Origin: Neorhizobium lilium
Lineage (GTDB): Bacteria; Pseudomonadota; Alphaproteobacteria; Rhizobiales; Rhizobiaceae
NCBI RefSeq assembly: GCF_004053875.1
Contig: NZ_SBIP01000001.1
Coordinates: 1,088,573-1,152,572 of the forward strand
DNA: 64,000 nucleotides
Direction of reading: 5' to 3'
A model generated the notes under the pieces. That model did no database searches. It had not been told where the DNA came from and saw only the letters and a list, made by a program, of their open reading frames with translations. Below are positions 1 to 7,662 of the stretch, piece after piece; position 1 is the stretch's first letter; every line of letters starts with the position of its first letter. The position numbers and the translations under genes were made by a program.

Positions 1-810
1 ATGCACTGCGTACCTGGAAGGATCAGGGATGACCACCGAGATACCGGCACCATGTAGCAGAATCGAACGAACGGGATCACGGATCAAAAAGTCCATGAAT
101 CTTAGCGGTTCGGCCGACGCGCCGCCGAGAGCAGGCATGCTGGCGGGCTTATCCGAATATTCTTCGGCTCCCCTGTTCGTCGTCATAAATTCGACCCTGT
201 AGCCGGCTTGGTTCCGGAAGGCATGAGATTGAGGGCTACCGCTGATGTGCGGCACAGCCCGGAAAGTTGGATCAAGTCCTTTTAGGAGATCGAGGATCGG
301 CGGCATTGAATCCGCCACTTCGGCGGAGATCGCAAAATCCTGGGCAAGGTCTGCATCACCTGTTAGGATCGCCGCCGAGGGCAGACGGATGCCGAGATAT
401 GCCGAGTAGCATTGAAAAGCGACCGTGCCGATGAGAACACCGCGTAGCCGGAACAATCCGGCCTTGGCAAGCGCTTGTACGACATCGCCGGTAAAACGAT
501 CAGCAGCGATCAAACCGGCTTCGCGCGTCAGCGTGGAAACGAACTTGCGGCGGGCCTTGTAGTCCGACTTCTCACCCTTAAACGTTTCGACCCGTTCTGA
601 AATCATAGGATCGTCAGCAGGCCCAACATACCGGCGCTTCTGCCCCCCCTGGCCGTCAGGTTGGTCGAAATACCAGTAACGCCGATCATCCACATTCACC
701 GGCACGAATCTACCCGCCGGAGGGAAGTCCTCCGCCCAATCGTCATCGAACGCCCGTTGTTGAAGCTCTGCGACCATGGTTCGGAACATAAGATCAATCT
801 GCTTAATCAT
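1..810 (-). CDS. GSU2403-like nucleotidyltransferase-fold protein, 3' end outside window
   Basis: The frame is open for 270 codons from an ATG at 810 and runs off the left edge, so the C terminus is missing. The N terminus has the signature MFRTMVAELQQRAFD and an aromatic-rich stretch around residues 45-52. A segment near residues 120-135 (RLRGVLIGTVAFQCY) is followed by GDADLAQDF, which fits the acidic pair of a nucleotidyltransferase fold. This arrangement is what I recall for the GSU2403 family of minimal nucleotidyltransferases, whose substrates are unknown and some of which sit in defence or toxin-antitoxin-like settings. An AGAGG-like ribosome binding site precedes the ATG. The leader upstream is nearly repeated in front of the next small ORF. 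Family assignment comes from motif memory; function is not known. Confidence 0.72.
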   Translation of the reverse strand, partial: MIKQIDLMFRTMVAELQQRAFDDDWAEDFPPAGRFVPVNVDDRRYWYFDQPDGQGGQKRRYVGPADDPMISERVETFKGEKSDYKARRKFVSTLTREAGLIAADRFTGDVVQALAKAGLFRLRGVLIGTVAFQCYSAYLGIRLPSAAILTGDADLAQDFAISAEVADSMPPILDLLKGLDPTFRAVPHISGSPQSHAFRNQAGYRVEFMTTNRGAEEYSDKPASMPALGGASAEPLRFMDFLIRDPVRSILLHGAGISVVIPDPSRYAVH

Positions 811-825
811 TACGACCTCTATATC

Positions 826-846
826 GTTTTCGCAACTCTAGTATAG
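826..846 (-). promoter_or_regulatory. Leader repeat copy A, possible -10 element
   Basis: Read on the minus strand this is CTATACTAGAGTTGCGAAAAC, split as CTATACTAGA plus GTTGCGAAAAC. It lies about 16 bases upstream of the ATG at 810. It contains TATACT, a good -10 hexamer, but I find no convincing -35. A near copy lies at 1091-1110 at a similar distance from the start of the upstream ORF. Confidence 0.4.
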
Positions 847-1071
847 TCGCGAACTGTGAGCAAGCCGTGGTCGGTCCGACTCGATGGTACCGCCTCCCTC
901 TATTCCTCGAACTTGCCACGAATGCTGCGGCATCGGCATTTTAACAAGCTCATCAACAGCAAGTTCGTAAGCGGTTCGAAGGTGAGATTTATCTCCATAA
1001 GGCACCCACGGTGCCCGTAATTGCTTTGGTATATAGCGCCCTGCCAAGGTTTGATCGCCTTCGTTTGACAC
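838..1071 (-). CDS. Small hypothetical protein upstream of the nucleotidyltransferase
   Basis: A 77-residue ORF begins at a GTG (1071) preceded by AAGGACGG and ends inside the leader repeat of the downstream nucleotidyltransferase gene. I do not recognise the protein. It is basic at its start, has no visible signal peptide or membrane segment, and contains a short helical stretch (TAYELAVDELVKM). The main support for it being real is the good ribosome binding site and the upstream copy of the CTATACTAGA leader shared with the next gene. It could be a small partner of the nucleotidyltransferase, a truncated remnant, or a chance ORF. Its last residues are encoded by the repeat itself, which suggests a shortened gene. 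Confidence 0.3.
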   Translation of the reverse strand: MSNEGDQTLAGRYIPKQLRAPWVPYGDKSHLRTAYELAVDELVKMPMPQHSWQVRGIEGGGTIESDRPRLAHSSRLY

Positions 1072-1090
1072 GCAGACCGTCCTTATATTG

Positions 1091-1110
1091 GTTTTGCGAA
1101 TCTAGTATAG
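1091..1110 (-). promoter_or_regulatory. Leader repeat copy B, possible -10 element
   Basis: Read on the minus strand this is CTATACTAGA followed by TTCGCAAAAC. It matches copy A in the first ten bases and, with one gap and a few mismatches, through the following AT-rich leader. It sits just upstream of the GTG at 1071 and also forms the stop codon of the ORF that runs through the histidine-ammonia-lyase remnant. Confidence 0.4.
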
Positions 1111-1160
1111 AAACGTCAATCGTGTCACACGCCTTGACGGGATATGAACCGCCGTTATAA

Positions 1161-1940
1161 TCAAGATGCGGAAATCGTCAGTGCTTTCCAGGCGGCCGGT
1201 GTGGCGTGGGTGAGAATATCCTCTTGCAATGCCGATGTGATGCCTCCGTCCAGACTTGCGGGTGCGGCCAGCCGGCGGTTTTCGGCGACAAGTGATGTCG
1301 CCGCATATTGCGCGGATCATATACCCGGAGCAGACGCCACTATTAGGCGCCAGGAATGCGGGCAGACCACTGACCAATGGGTTCACTAGGCGGTCGAGAA
1401 GCCGCTCAGAGATGGCGGCGAGCTGGGCAGCAGCGACGGAGAGGCTGTCCATCGCGAGTCCAAGTGCTGCGCCGACGGCATGGGCTTGCGAGAAGACGCG
1501 CGGTTCAGCGCTTGTGCCCGCGACGGTCGGGTTGTCGGTCACACTGGCAAGTTCGCGGTCGACCACCTCACCCACGTGATCGAAAACGTCACGCGTCGCG
1601 CCGTGAACATGCTGTATGCCGCGCAAACTGAGCGGATCCTGGGTCAGAGCCCCCGCGGTTTCCAACAGTATGGCACTGTCTTCAAGATAGTCGCGAAAGC
1701 GAGCACCAACGGTCTTTAGACCGAGGGACCGCCGCAGAGCCAGTGGCTCCTCGCCAAAAGCTTCGACCTGAATGCTGAGATTTTCGTACGTCAATGCAGC
1801 GGCGGCATCTGCCCAGTCTGCAAGTCGAGCCATGCCGGAAAGAGCAAGACGGGGAAGACCGGTAGCGCAAGGCGAACCGTTGACGATGCTTAGTCCCTCC
1901 TTGGCTTCCAACACCAAAGGGTCATGCCGATACGCCAGCC
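1161..1940 (-). pseudogene. Histidine/aromatic ammonia-lyase C-terminal remnant, frameshifted
   Basis: The reading frame encodes the central and C-terminal helices of the HutH/PAL superfamily. Visible landmarks are EAKEGLSIVNG, ALTYENLSIQVEAF, a QDPLSLRGIQHVHGA stretch, REVVD-type and ASVTDNPTV motifs, SQAHAVGAALG, and LVNPLVSGLPAFL. The N-terminal half, including the Ala-Ser-Gly that forms the MIO cofactor, is absent. After SGYMI the frame is lost. Removing one base near 1314-1315 restores the expected tail (AQYAATSLVAENRRLA and LDGGITSALQEDIL) to a TGA at 1161. At its 5' side it is fused in frame to an IS630 transposase fragment. It is therefore truncated and frameshifted, and cannot encode an active lyase. 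Confidence 0.85.
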
Positions 1941-2142
1941 ACCTGATCAATGCTTGGCACGCGCGGGCGATCTGCGGCCGCAACTGCTCGGCGGCCTGCA
2001 GGCTTTTTTTATGGCTCAGCCCAAGCCGATGCAGAAGTCGGCTGGCCGTCGAGCGGACGACCAAGACGCCCCGCCCCGCCAGTTCGACGCACAATTCGTC
2101 CAGCGTCGCTATCGCGTCCCTCGACCGAATAGCAGGCATCAT
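1941..2142 (-). mobile_element. IS630-family transposase fragment fused to the ammonia-lyase remnant
   Basis: The first 65 or so residues of the ORF starting at 2142 include TLDELCVELAGRGV, STASRLLHRLGLSHKK and LQAAEQLRPQIARA. This is the linker between the helix-turn-helix and the catalytic domain of IS630 transposases. The catalytic DDE part is missing because the sequence switches into the ammonia-lyase remnant near 1940. No inverted repeat or TA duplication could be assigned. The piece may belong to the same element type as the N-terminal fragment at 4048. Confidence 0.75.
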
Positions 2143-2349
2143 CCGCGATGCTCGCGCGACATTGATATTCGAGCACGACCGGCAATCGGTGAGCCTTTTG
2201 CCAGCGTTCCGGAGGCTGCCGCTTGAAAAATTTGCTCTTTACCGGGTCAGGCAAGAGCGGCATCCGGTAGCATCTTGACGCCAAGGTAAACCGTGAAGCA
2301 TACAATCAGTGAGGTGCCTGGAGATTTTATACATCGGCGAGATAACGCA

Positions 2350-2739
2350 ATGAACGGCTTTGTTACCGGGACACCCAGAACTCTGCTGCGCCTTGAGGGG
2401 CTTCTGGTCCTTGCCGGCGCGACCATCGTCTATTCCAGACTGGAAGCCGGCTGGTGGTTGTTCGGCATCCTATTTTTTGCACCGGACGTGTTCATGGTTG
2501 GTTATCTGCTCGGACGGAAGGCTGGGGCCGTGGTCTACAATTTTGGCCACTGTTATGCTCTTCCCCTCGCGGTGGCCGGCATAGGCGTTTTTTGGGCTAT
2601 ACCCCAGGCCACGGCGATCGGAGTGATCTGGGCAGCCCATATCGGTTTTGACCGCGCGTTGGGTTATGGGCTAAAATACGATGATGGCTTCAGCTCAAAT
2701 CATTTGGGACAGGCCGGTCAGGGCCGCTCTGCGTCATGA
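2350..2739 (+). CDS. DUF4260 small membrane protein
   Basis: This 129-residue protein is hydrophobic over most of its length, with about four membrane segments and conserved islands ARxEAGWWLF-like, APDVFMVGYLLGRKAG, YNFGHCYALPLA and AAHIGFDRALGYGLKY. These match the DUF4260 family as I remember it; the function of that family is unknown. The ATG at 2350 is preceded by GGCGAGA and starts just before the conserved region. A GTG at 2293 is an in-frame alternative that would add 19 poorly conserved residues. It is a single gene between mobile-element remnants. Confidence 0.8.
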   Translation: MNGFVTGTPRTLLRLEGLLVLAGATIVYSRLEAGWWLFGILFFAPDVFMVGYLLGRKAGAVVYNFGHCYALPLAVAGIGVFWAIPQATAIGVIWAAHIGFDRALGYGLKYDDGFSSNHLGQAGQGRSAS

Positions 2740-2927
2740 ACTCCGAGCCGCAGCTCTCCGGGATCGACGACATCAGGTTCGCAATATACGTCTAGGCGTG
2801 GAGCTGTCGCTTTGGACGTTCTGTTCCTCGTCCGTGAATGACGGCTTGGTGGAACGCGGTTGGCCAAGTTGCGAGTTGGGATTGCCCCGCGCAGTGCTTA
2901 ATCACGATGCAAGATGTGAGCTATTCA

Positions 2928-3638
2928 ATGCCCAATTCTGACGTCCCAATGTTTAAATTCGATCCCGCCCCCAAGGTCATCACCTTCGACTGCTATGGCA
3001 CACTCGTTCAGTGGTATGAGGTGCTGCTGCGGGAGATAGGAGTTGTTCTCGTCGCGCAAGGCCGCGACGCGGCAGACGCTTCCGCAGTGCTCGACACGTT
3101 CTCGGAGAACTCACGCCGCCTTGAGGCCGAGCGACCCCACCGGCTTTACAAGGACATCTTGCGCACCGGATTTCGCGCGGCTTTGACGGAGCACAACCTT
3201 GATGCCGGCCAAGATGTCGTAGAACGGCTCGCAACCGCGATTCCCACCATGGGCCCGCATCCTGAGGTCCCCGATGCCCTGCGGCGGCTGCGCAAGCGTT
3301 ACAAGCTCGCAATCTTCACGAACTCGGATGAAGACATTATAGTTCAGAACCTGGCGCACCTCGGCGTGCCCATCGACTACGTCATCACCGCCGAGCGGGC
3401 GCAGGCATATAAGCCGTCGCCGAAACTCTTCGAGCATGCTTACCAAACGATGGGAGTGACAAAGGACGAAACAGTTCATGTCGCAATGGGCATGTTCCTT
3501 GACATGAAAGCTTGTCACGAACTCGGAGTACGAGGCATTTGGGTGAACCGGCGAGGGCAACGCGGCAACCCGAACTGGCTGCCCTACGCGGAAGTCTCCG
3601 ACTTGGATGAAGCCGCAGCATTACTCCTACCAACTTGA
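2928..3638 (+). CDS. HAD-superfamily hydrolase, haloacid dehalogenase type II-like
   Basis: This is a 236-residue HAD hydrolase. Motif I is FDCYGTLV with the nucleophilic Asp near residue 17. Motif II is FTNSDED, motif III is the Lys in YKPSPKLF, and the distal segment is HVAMGMFLDMKACHELG followed by WVNRRG. The pattern fits the L-2-haloacid dehalogenase (type II) branch, where the Asp attacks the halogenated carbon, but many members act on phosphate esters, so the substrate is open. The in-frame ORF extends upstream to 2838. I prefer the ATG at 2928 (or 2949) because conservation begins there. The gene stands alone, with no operon partner. Confidence 0.82.
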   Translation: MPNSDVPMFKFDPAPKVITFDCYGTLVQWYEVLLREIGVVLVAQGRDAADASAVLDTFSENSRRLEAERPHRLYKDILRTGFRAALTEHNLDAGQDVVERLATAIPTMGPHPEVPDALRRLRKRYKLAIFTNSDEDIIVQNLAHLGVPIDYVITAERAQAYKPSPKLFEHAYQTMGVTKDETVHVAMGMFLDMKACHELGVRGIWVNRRGQRGNPNWLPYAEVSDLDEAAALLLPT

Positions 3639-3777
3639 GACAGACTTGGCTGCGCTCAGGCCGTCAGCCGTTCGCCTATAGACCGCCTGCTTTTCGAGGC
3701 TCGGACAATTGAAATTTCAGTCGCTGAATTACTGATTTTTCGCCTATTGCCGCGGATCGCGGGCGGAAGGAATAAAA

Positions 3778-4045
3778 ATGATCGAGAAAGCCTGATTTAC
3801 GCCACCAATTCCCATCGGCTTTTGGTGTTTGACGAACCCGATTTTTCTGAAGTACCTTTACAAGTACCCGGAGGCTCCGTGGAAGAAGGGGAACCGGTGA
3901 TCGACGCCGCCAGCCGTGAATTCGGCGAAGAGACTGGATTGTTTGATCGAACGGGGTTTCAGCTTCTAAAGCCTGTCGCCATTTTTACGATTCAATCTTC
4001 TCAAATCGGCTTATCCGTGATTCCCCTTCGCTGTGAAGGAAATCA
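3778..4045 (+). pseudogene. NUDIX hydrolase remnant, 5' frameshift and 3' IS630 truncation
   Basis: The sequence encodes the N-terminal two-thirds of a NUDIX hydrolase. LIYATNSHRLLVFDEP is followed by a full NUDIX box running from GGSVEEGE to REFGEETGL. The natural start appears to be the ATG at 3778, which has an AAGGAATAAAA ribosome binding site, but it is one base out of frame with RESLIYATN, so a 1-base loss near 3783 is likely. The 3' end is replaced after RCEGN by an IS630 transposase start at 4048. The open frame therefore ends in foreign residues. Confidence 0.75.
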
Positions 4046-4047
4046 TC

Positions 4048-4149
4048 ATGGGCAAGTCACATCCGATTGCGTTGCGTGAGCGTGTGGTATGGTTTGTTGA
4101 AGAAGGCCATGGCCATCGCGAGGCGGCTCGGCATTTTCGGGTTCTGTGA
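4048..4149 (+). mobile_element. IS630-family transposase N-terminal fragment
   Basis: An ATG at 4048 opens MGKSHPIALRERVV, then VEEGHGHREAARHFR. This is the characteristic helix-turn-helix start of IS630 transposases. The frame stops at 4147-4149, and the rest of the element is missing or scrambled up to 4304. It interrupts the NUDIX gene. Confidence 0.8.
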
Positions 4150-4304
4150 TCGAGATCGCCGGGGACGCATTCGCCACGTTTGTCGCGCCGTACAACTGAA
4201 CTGAATTGACGCACTTGGTGTGATCGCCGGGTGGATCAAGCCGATTTCAGGTGCCGCCAGCTGCTGAAGCGTGTCTTGTGAGGAATGATTTAGCAAGGCC
4301 AGCA

Positions 4305-5105
4305 TTACGCACCCGCAGTCTTGCCACCATCGATGGGAATCACTGTGCCGGTGATATAGCTGGCCGCGTCGGAGGCTAGCAGCAGCGCCAGTCCTTTGAT
4401 CTCTTGAGGCTGGCCGAGCCGGCCAAGTGGAACGGTCGCCGCCTCCCCTGCCTCGTTATCCGCGTTGAAAAAGCGGCCATTGTTGATGTTCGTCTTGAAC
4501 GGACCCGGCGCAAGTCCGTTGACGTTGACGCCGTACGGCGCCAGCTCGAGAGCAAGTTCCTTGATCAGAAGAACGAGGGCTGATTTCGAGGCGGTATACG
4601 AGTAACCAATCGATGGGTTAGCCCTCAAGCCGGCAATCGAGGCGGTCACTACGATTTTACCCGAGCGCTGTTCCTTGAGCATCGGCACGACCTGCTTGAG
4701 CGTTCGGATGACCCCTGTCAGATTGATCTCGATAGTTTTTTGCCAGGCTTCGAGGTCGATATTCTCGAACAGCCCTGCTTCGTTCGCGCCTGTGGCCGGG
4801 CCATATCCGCCTGTCACACCAGCGTTTGCAAACACGATATCAACGCCGCCGAGGTCAGACACCGCAGAATGGATAACGCTTGCTATCACGTCCTCTGAGA
4901 CGTCTCCGGAGTACGTGCGAACATGAAACCCCCTGCCCGCCAGCCTGTCCTTTTCCGCCGCCAGGCGCGCTTCGTCACGATCGATCACCGCGACGTCGGC
5001 TCCGTTCTCAAGCAGGCCTTCGGCGATCGCGCGCCCAAGTCCGCTCGCGCCGCCGGTCACGATCGCTTTCTTGCCTTCAACCGAAAAAATTTGCTGTATC
5101 GTCAT
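4305..5105 (-). CDS. SDR-family oxidoreductase, end of sulfur-type operon
   Basis: This 266-residue short-chain dehydrogenase has the NAD(P)-binding TGGASGLG near residue 17 and an NAG motif near residue 94. The catalytic Ser is in TASIAG and the YxxxK in YSYTASK. The C terminus ends in the usual PIDGGK. A GAGG ribosome binding site lies 8 bases before the ATG. It is the last gene of a minus-strand run that begins with the binding protein at 10048 and lies 27 bases after the rhodanese gene. In this company it probably oxidises or reduces a carbonyl product released when the imported sulfur compound is cleaved; that role is inference. Confidence 0.88.
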   Translation of the reverse strand: MTIQQIFSVEGKKAIVTGGASGLGRAIAEGLLENGADVAVIDRDEARLAAEKDRLAGRGFHVRTYSGDVSEDVIASVIHSAVSDLGGVDIVFANAGVTGGYGPATGANEAGLFENIDLEAWQKTIEINLTGVIRTLKQVVPMLKEQRSGKIVVTASIAGLRANPSIGYSYTASKSALVLLIKELALELAPYGVNVNGLAPGPFKTNINNGRFFNADNEAGEAATVPLGRLGQPQEIKGLALLLASDAASYITGTVIPIDGGKTAGA

Positions 5106-5132
5106 GTCAAATCCTCAGATTATTTTGCAAAA

Positions 5133-5984
5133 TCAAACTTCAACGGGGCGGTTTGGGTCGGATGTCCATTCCGACCAAGAGCCGGGATAGAGCGCGACAT
5201 CCTTGCCGATTTGTGCGAGCGCCAGCGTGAACAGGGAAGACGCTATCCCCCCGCCGCAATAAGCCGCCAAGGGTCGGTCGATGTCGATATCGGCGTCTCG
5301 CAGCCGCTGCCTGAGTTGCTCTTCAGCGACGAACTTGCCGTCGGGATCAACCAGACGGTCGGCGGGGAAGCTTTTGGCCCCCGGAATGTGTCCCGTCCCC
5401 TCTCCGCTGAAGGCGGCGGCAGGACGCACATCGACCAGAGTCCCGTGTTGCGGGAAGGCAGCGACCTGCTCGACGTGGAGACTCACCAATTTGCCCGGTT
5501 TCAGTTCGATGTCTCCGGGCTGTACGATACCGATCTCGCCGCTCGCGCGCGGGTAACCTGCGGCTTTCCAGGCCGAAATCCCGCCTTCGAGAATCCGAAC
5601 CTCGGCCACTCCTGCCCAGATGAGCGTCCACCAGGCCCGCGCTGCCGCTGCGCCGTTCGTGTCGTCATAGACAACGATTTGACTATCGCGGAATACGCCG
5701 AGCTTTCGAAGGTCGTCTTGCAGGTTGGACACGGCAGGCAACGGATTGGAGCCACGCCCCTGTTGCCGGGCAACAGGATCTGCTAATTCTGTCGGCAGAT
5801 CAATGTAATGGGCCTCCGGCAGATGGTCTTGGAGGTAGCTCTCCCGGCGCCCGGGCTTCCCCGGCGTGAACCGGACATCGAGCAGGACAAGATTCGCAGC
5901 TTTGCCCAAAAGAGTAGAAAGATCCTCCGCGCTGATGGTGTTTGCGCGGCGCAGATAAGGGTTTGAGGTCATGATCTGTCTCAT
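5133..5984 (-). CDS. Two-domain rhodanese/thiosulfate-type sulfurtransferase
   Basis: This 283-residue protein has two rhodanese folds. The first (about residues 15-135) carries LLDVRFTPG and the VVYDD strand. The second carries the persulfide-forming Cys in AAYCGGGIAS (near residue 245), inside the usual hexapeptide active-site loop. Such enzymes move sulfane sulfur from thiosulfate or mercaptopyruvate to a thiol or cyanide acceptor. It follows the permease gene by 24 bases and precedes the SDR, so it probably handles sulfur freed by the monooxygenase of the same operon. An in-frame ATG at 5972 is an alternative start. Confidence 0.88.
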   Translation of the reverse strand: MRQIMTSNPYLRRANTISAEDLSTLLGKAANLVLLDVRFTPGKPGRRESYLQDHLPEAHYIDLPTELADPVARQQGRGSNPLPAVSNLQDDLRKLGVFRDSQIVVYDDTNGAAAARAWWTLIWAGVAEVRILEGGISAWKAAGYPRASGEIGIVQPGDIELKPGKLVSLHVEQVAAFPQHGTLVDVRPAAAFSGEGTGHIPGAKSFPADRLVDPDGKFVAEEQLRQRLRDADIDIDRPLAAYCGGGIASSLFTLALAQIGKDVALYPGSWSEWTSDPNRPVEV

Positions 5985-6008
5985 TGGATTGAGTTGGTAA
6001 GGACGCCT

Positions 6009-6863
6009 TCAATGCTGGCCGGATGAGAAGGTGCGCCAACGGGTCAATCGGTGCTCGATGACAAGGAAGATTGCGTTGAGAACGTAGCCGACGGCCGCGA
6101 CGGTCAGGATGCCCGCGAACAGGGCGCGGATGTCGAGTACCTGTTGGGCCTGCAGAATGTAGTAACCGATGCCGCTGTTTCCGGCGAGCATCCCGGTTAC
6201 CACGGCGATGACGAGTGTTACGCCGAGGGCCTGCCGCATGCCGACCAGAATATAAGGAAGAGCGGCTGGCAACCCGATTTCGAGTTGGGCCTGAAGCCAG
6301 GAGAGCTGAAAGGTCTGCGCTGTCTGCCTCATCGTCTTTGAAACACTACGTGCGCCTGCGAAAGTGTTGAGCAGGATTGGAAAGCTTGCGGCAAGCACGA
6401 CGATCGTGATCTTGAAACTGTCTGCTATGCCCAGATAGAGTATGAGCAGCGGGAGCAGTGCCGAGATCGGTATTTGTCTAACAAGCTCGACGGATGGCTC
6501 CGCCGCCCCCCAGATCACCGTAACCCGGCCCATCAGGAAACCGAGAATGATCCCGACGACCGTCGCGACTACAAAGCCGATCGCCGTGATCCGCATCGTG
6601 TCCGCAAGGGCGACGATAAGATCGCCGTTGACGACCTGCTCGACCCAGGTCCTGTAAATGTCGCTAAGGGCCGGAAGCTGCGGCATAGGGTAGATCGACG
6701 CAACGATCTGCCACACCGCCAACAGGACGAGAACGATTGTCCAGCCAAAAGCGCGGCTGGAAAAGAACGTTCTGGCAAATCCCGACGCGGAGTCAGACAG
6801 GAAATCCGATCGCTGCTTTTTCACTGGCGAAACCGCTTCTGAAAATACGTCAGATGATGACAT
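6009..6863 (-). CDS. ABC transporter permease, SsuC/TauC type
   Basis: This 284-residue inner-membrane permease has six or so transmembrane helices. The cytoplasmic coupling loop includes RQIPISALLPLLILYLG and the EAA-like segment before FAGARSVSKTM. It belongs to the sulfonate/nitrate/taurine permease family. The ORF could extend to 7016, but that would lie inside the ATPase gene. The ATG at 6863 (MSSSDVFSE) is 13 bases after the ATPase stop and begins the plausible protein. With the ATPase and the NMT1-type binding protein it forms a complete importer. Confidence 0.9.
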   Translation of the reverse strand: MSSSDVFSEAVSPVKKQRSDFLSDSASGFARTFFSSRAFGWTIVLVLLAVWQIVASIYPMPQLPALSDIYRTWVEQVVNGDLIVALADTMRITAIGFVVATVVGIILGFLMGRVTVIWGAAEPSVELVRQIPISALLPLLILYLGIADSFKITIVVLAASFPILLNTFAGARSVSKTMRQTAQTFQLSWLQAQLEIGLPAALPYILVGMRQALGVTLVIAVVTGMLAGNSGIGYYILQAQQVLDIRALFAGILTVAAVGYVLNAIFLVIEHRLTRWRTFSSGQH

Positions 6864-6876
6864 TGTGTGATCCGTT

Positions 6877-7653
6877 TCAGTGCGCGGAAAGGACGCGCCC
6901 GAGAAGCTCTCGGCGCATTTCCAGGAAGGCCGGTTCCGAGCGTGTTTCGATCTGGTTTCGCGGCCTTGCAAGATCAACGTCGACGTCAAGCTGGATCCCG
7001 CCCCCGTTCGGAGCAAGAATAACGACCCTGTCGGAGAGATAGAGAGCTTCGTCGATGTCGTGCGTGACGAATACGATCGTCAGCCTGTGAGCTTCCCAAA
7101 CCTTCAGAAGAAGATCCTGAAGGTTCGCGCGGCTCAATGCATCGACCGCCGAGAACGGCTCGTCCAGCAGAAGCACCTTCGGATTGGCCGCGAGCGCCCG
7201 CGCGATCGCCACACGTTGCTGCATGCCGCCGGAAAGTTCGGCCGGATATCGCTCCGTGATGCCCGACAGGCCGACTTCTTCGAGCTTTTTTTCGACCAGG
7301 CTGCTGATGTCAACGTCTCGGGGTGGCGCGCCGTGACAATGCCGCAGCCCGAAACGGATGTTTCCGCCCACCGTTTTCCATGGAAGCAGCGATTCGCTGT
7401 AGTTCTGGAAGAGGTAGCGAACGCTGGCAGGCGGGCGGACAATCTTTTCATTGCCGATCGACGCACCCCCCGAAGACGGAGTCTCAAGACCTGCCAGCAG
7501 CCGGAGCAAGGTCGACTTTCCACATCCGGAGCGACCGACGACCGAGACGAAAGCGCCCTCGGCAATCGAAAGAGTGACCGGCTTCAGCCCTGTCACGTCG
7601 TCGCCTCGCGCACTGCGATAGGTCTTGCTCACTGCCGAAACCGCAATCGTCAT
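6877..7653 (-). CDS. ABC transporter ATP-binding protein, SsuB/TauB type
   Basis: This 258-residue ATPase shows Walker A GRSGCGKST (near 40-48), the Q-loop in LFQNYSESLLPW, signature LSGGMQQR, Walker B VLLLDEPF and the H-loop in FVTHDIDEA. The Q-loop wording and overall length fit the SsuB/TauB/NrtD group that powers uptake of sulfonates, taurine, nitrate or related anions. It lies 9 bases after the flavin monooxygenase gene and 13 before the permease, so translational coupling is likely. Substrate cannot be read from the ATPase. Confidence 0.92.
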   Translation of the reverse strand: MTIAVSAVSKTYRSARGDDVTGLKPVTLSIAEGAFVSVVGRSGCGKSTLLRLLAGLETPSSGGASIGNEKIVRPPASVRYLFQNYSESLLPWKTVGGNIRFGLRHCHGAPPRDVDISSLVEKKLEEVGLSGITERYPAELSGGMQQRVAIARALAANPKVLLLDEPFSAVDALSRANLQDLLLKVWEAHRLTIVFVTHDIDEALYLSDRVVILAPNGGGIQLDVDVDLARPRNQIETRSEPAFLEMRRELLGRVLSAH

Positions 7654-7662
7654 GCTTGTTCC

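Noticed and set aside
1102..2142. Intact 346-residue ammonia-lyase gene
   Set aside because: Its start is IS630 sequence, the MIO region is missing and the last 70 or so residues are out of frame.
6864..7016. Longer permease start at 7016
   Set aside because: It would overlap the ATPase gene by 140 bases and adds unrelated residues; 6863 gives a normal start.
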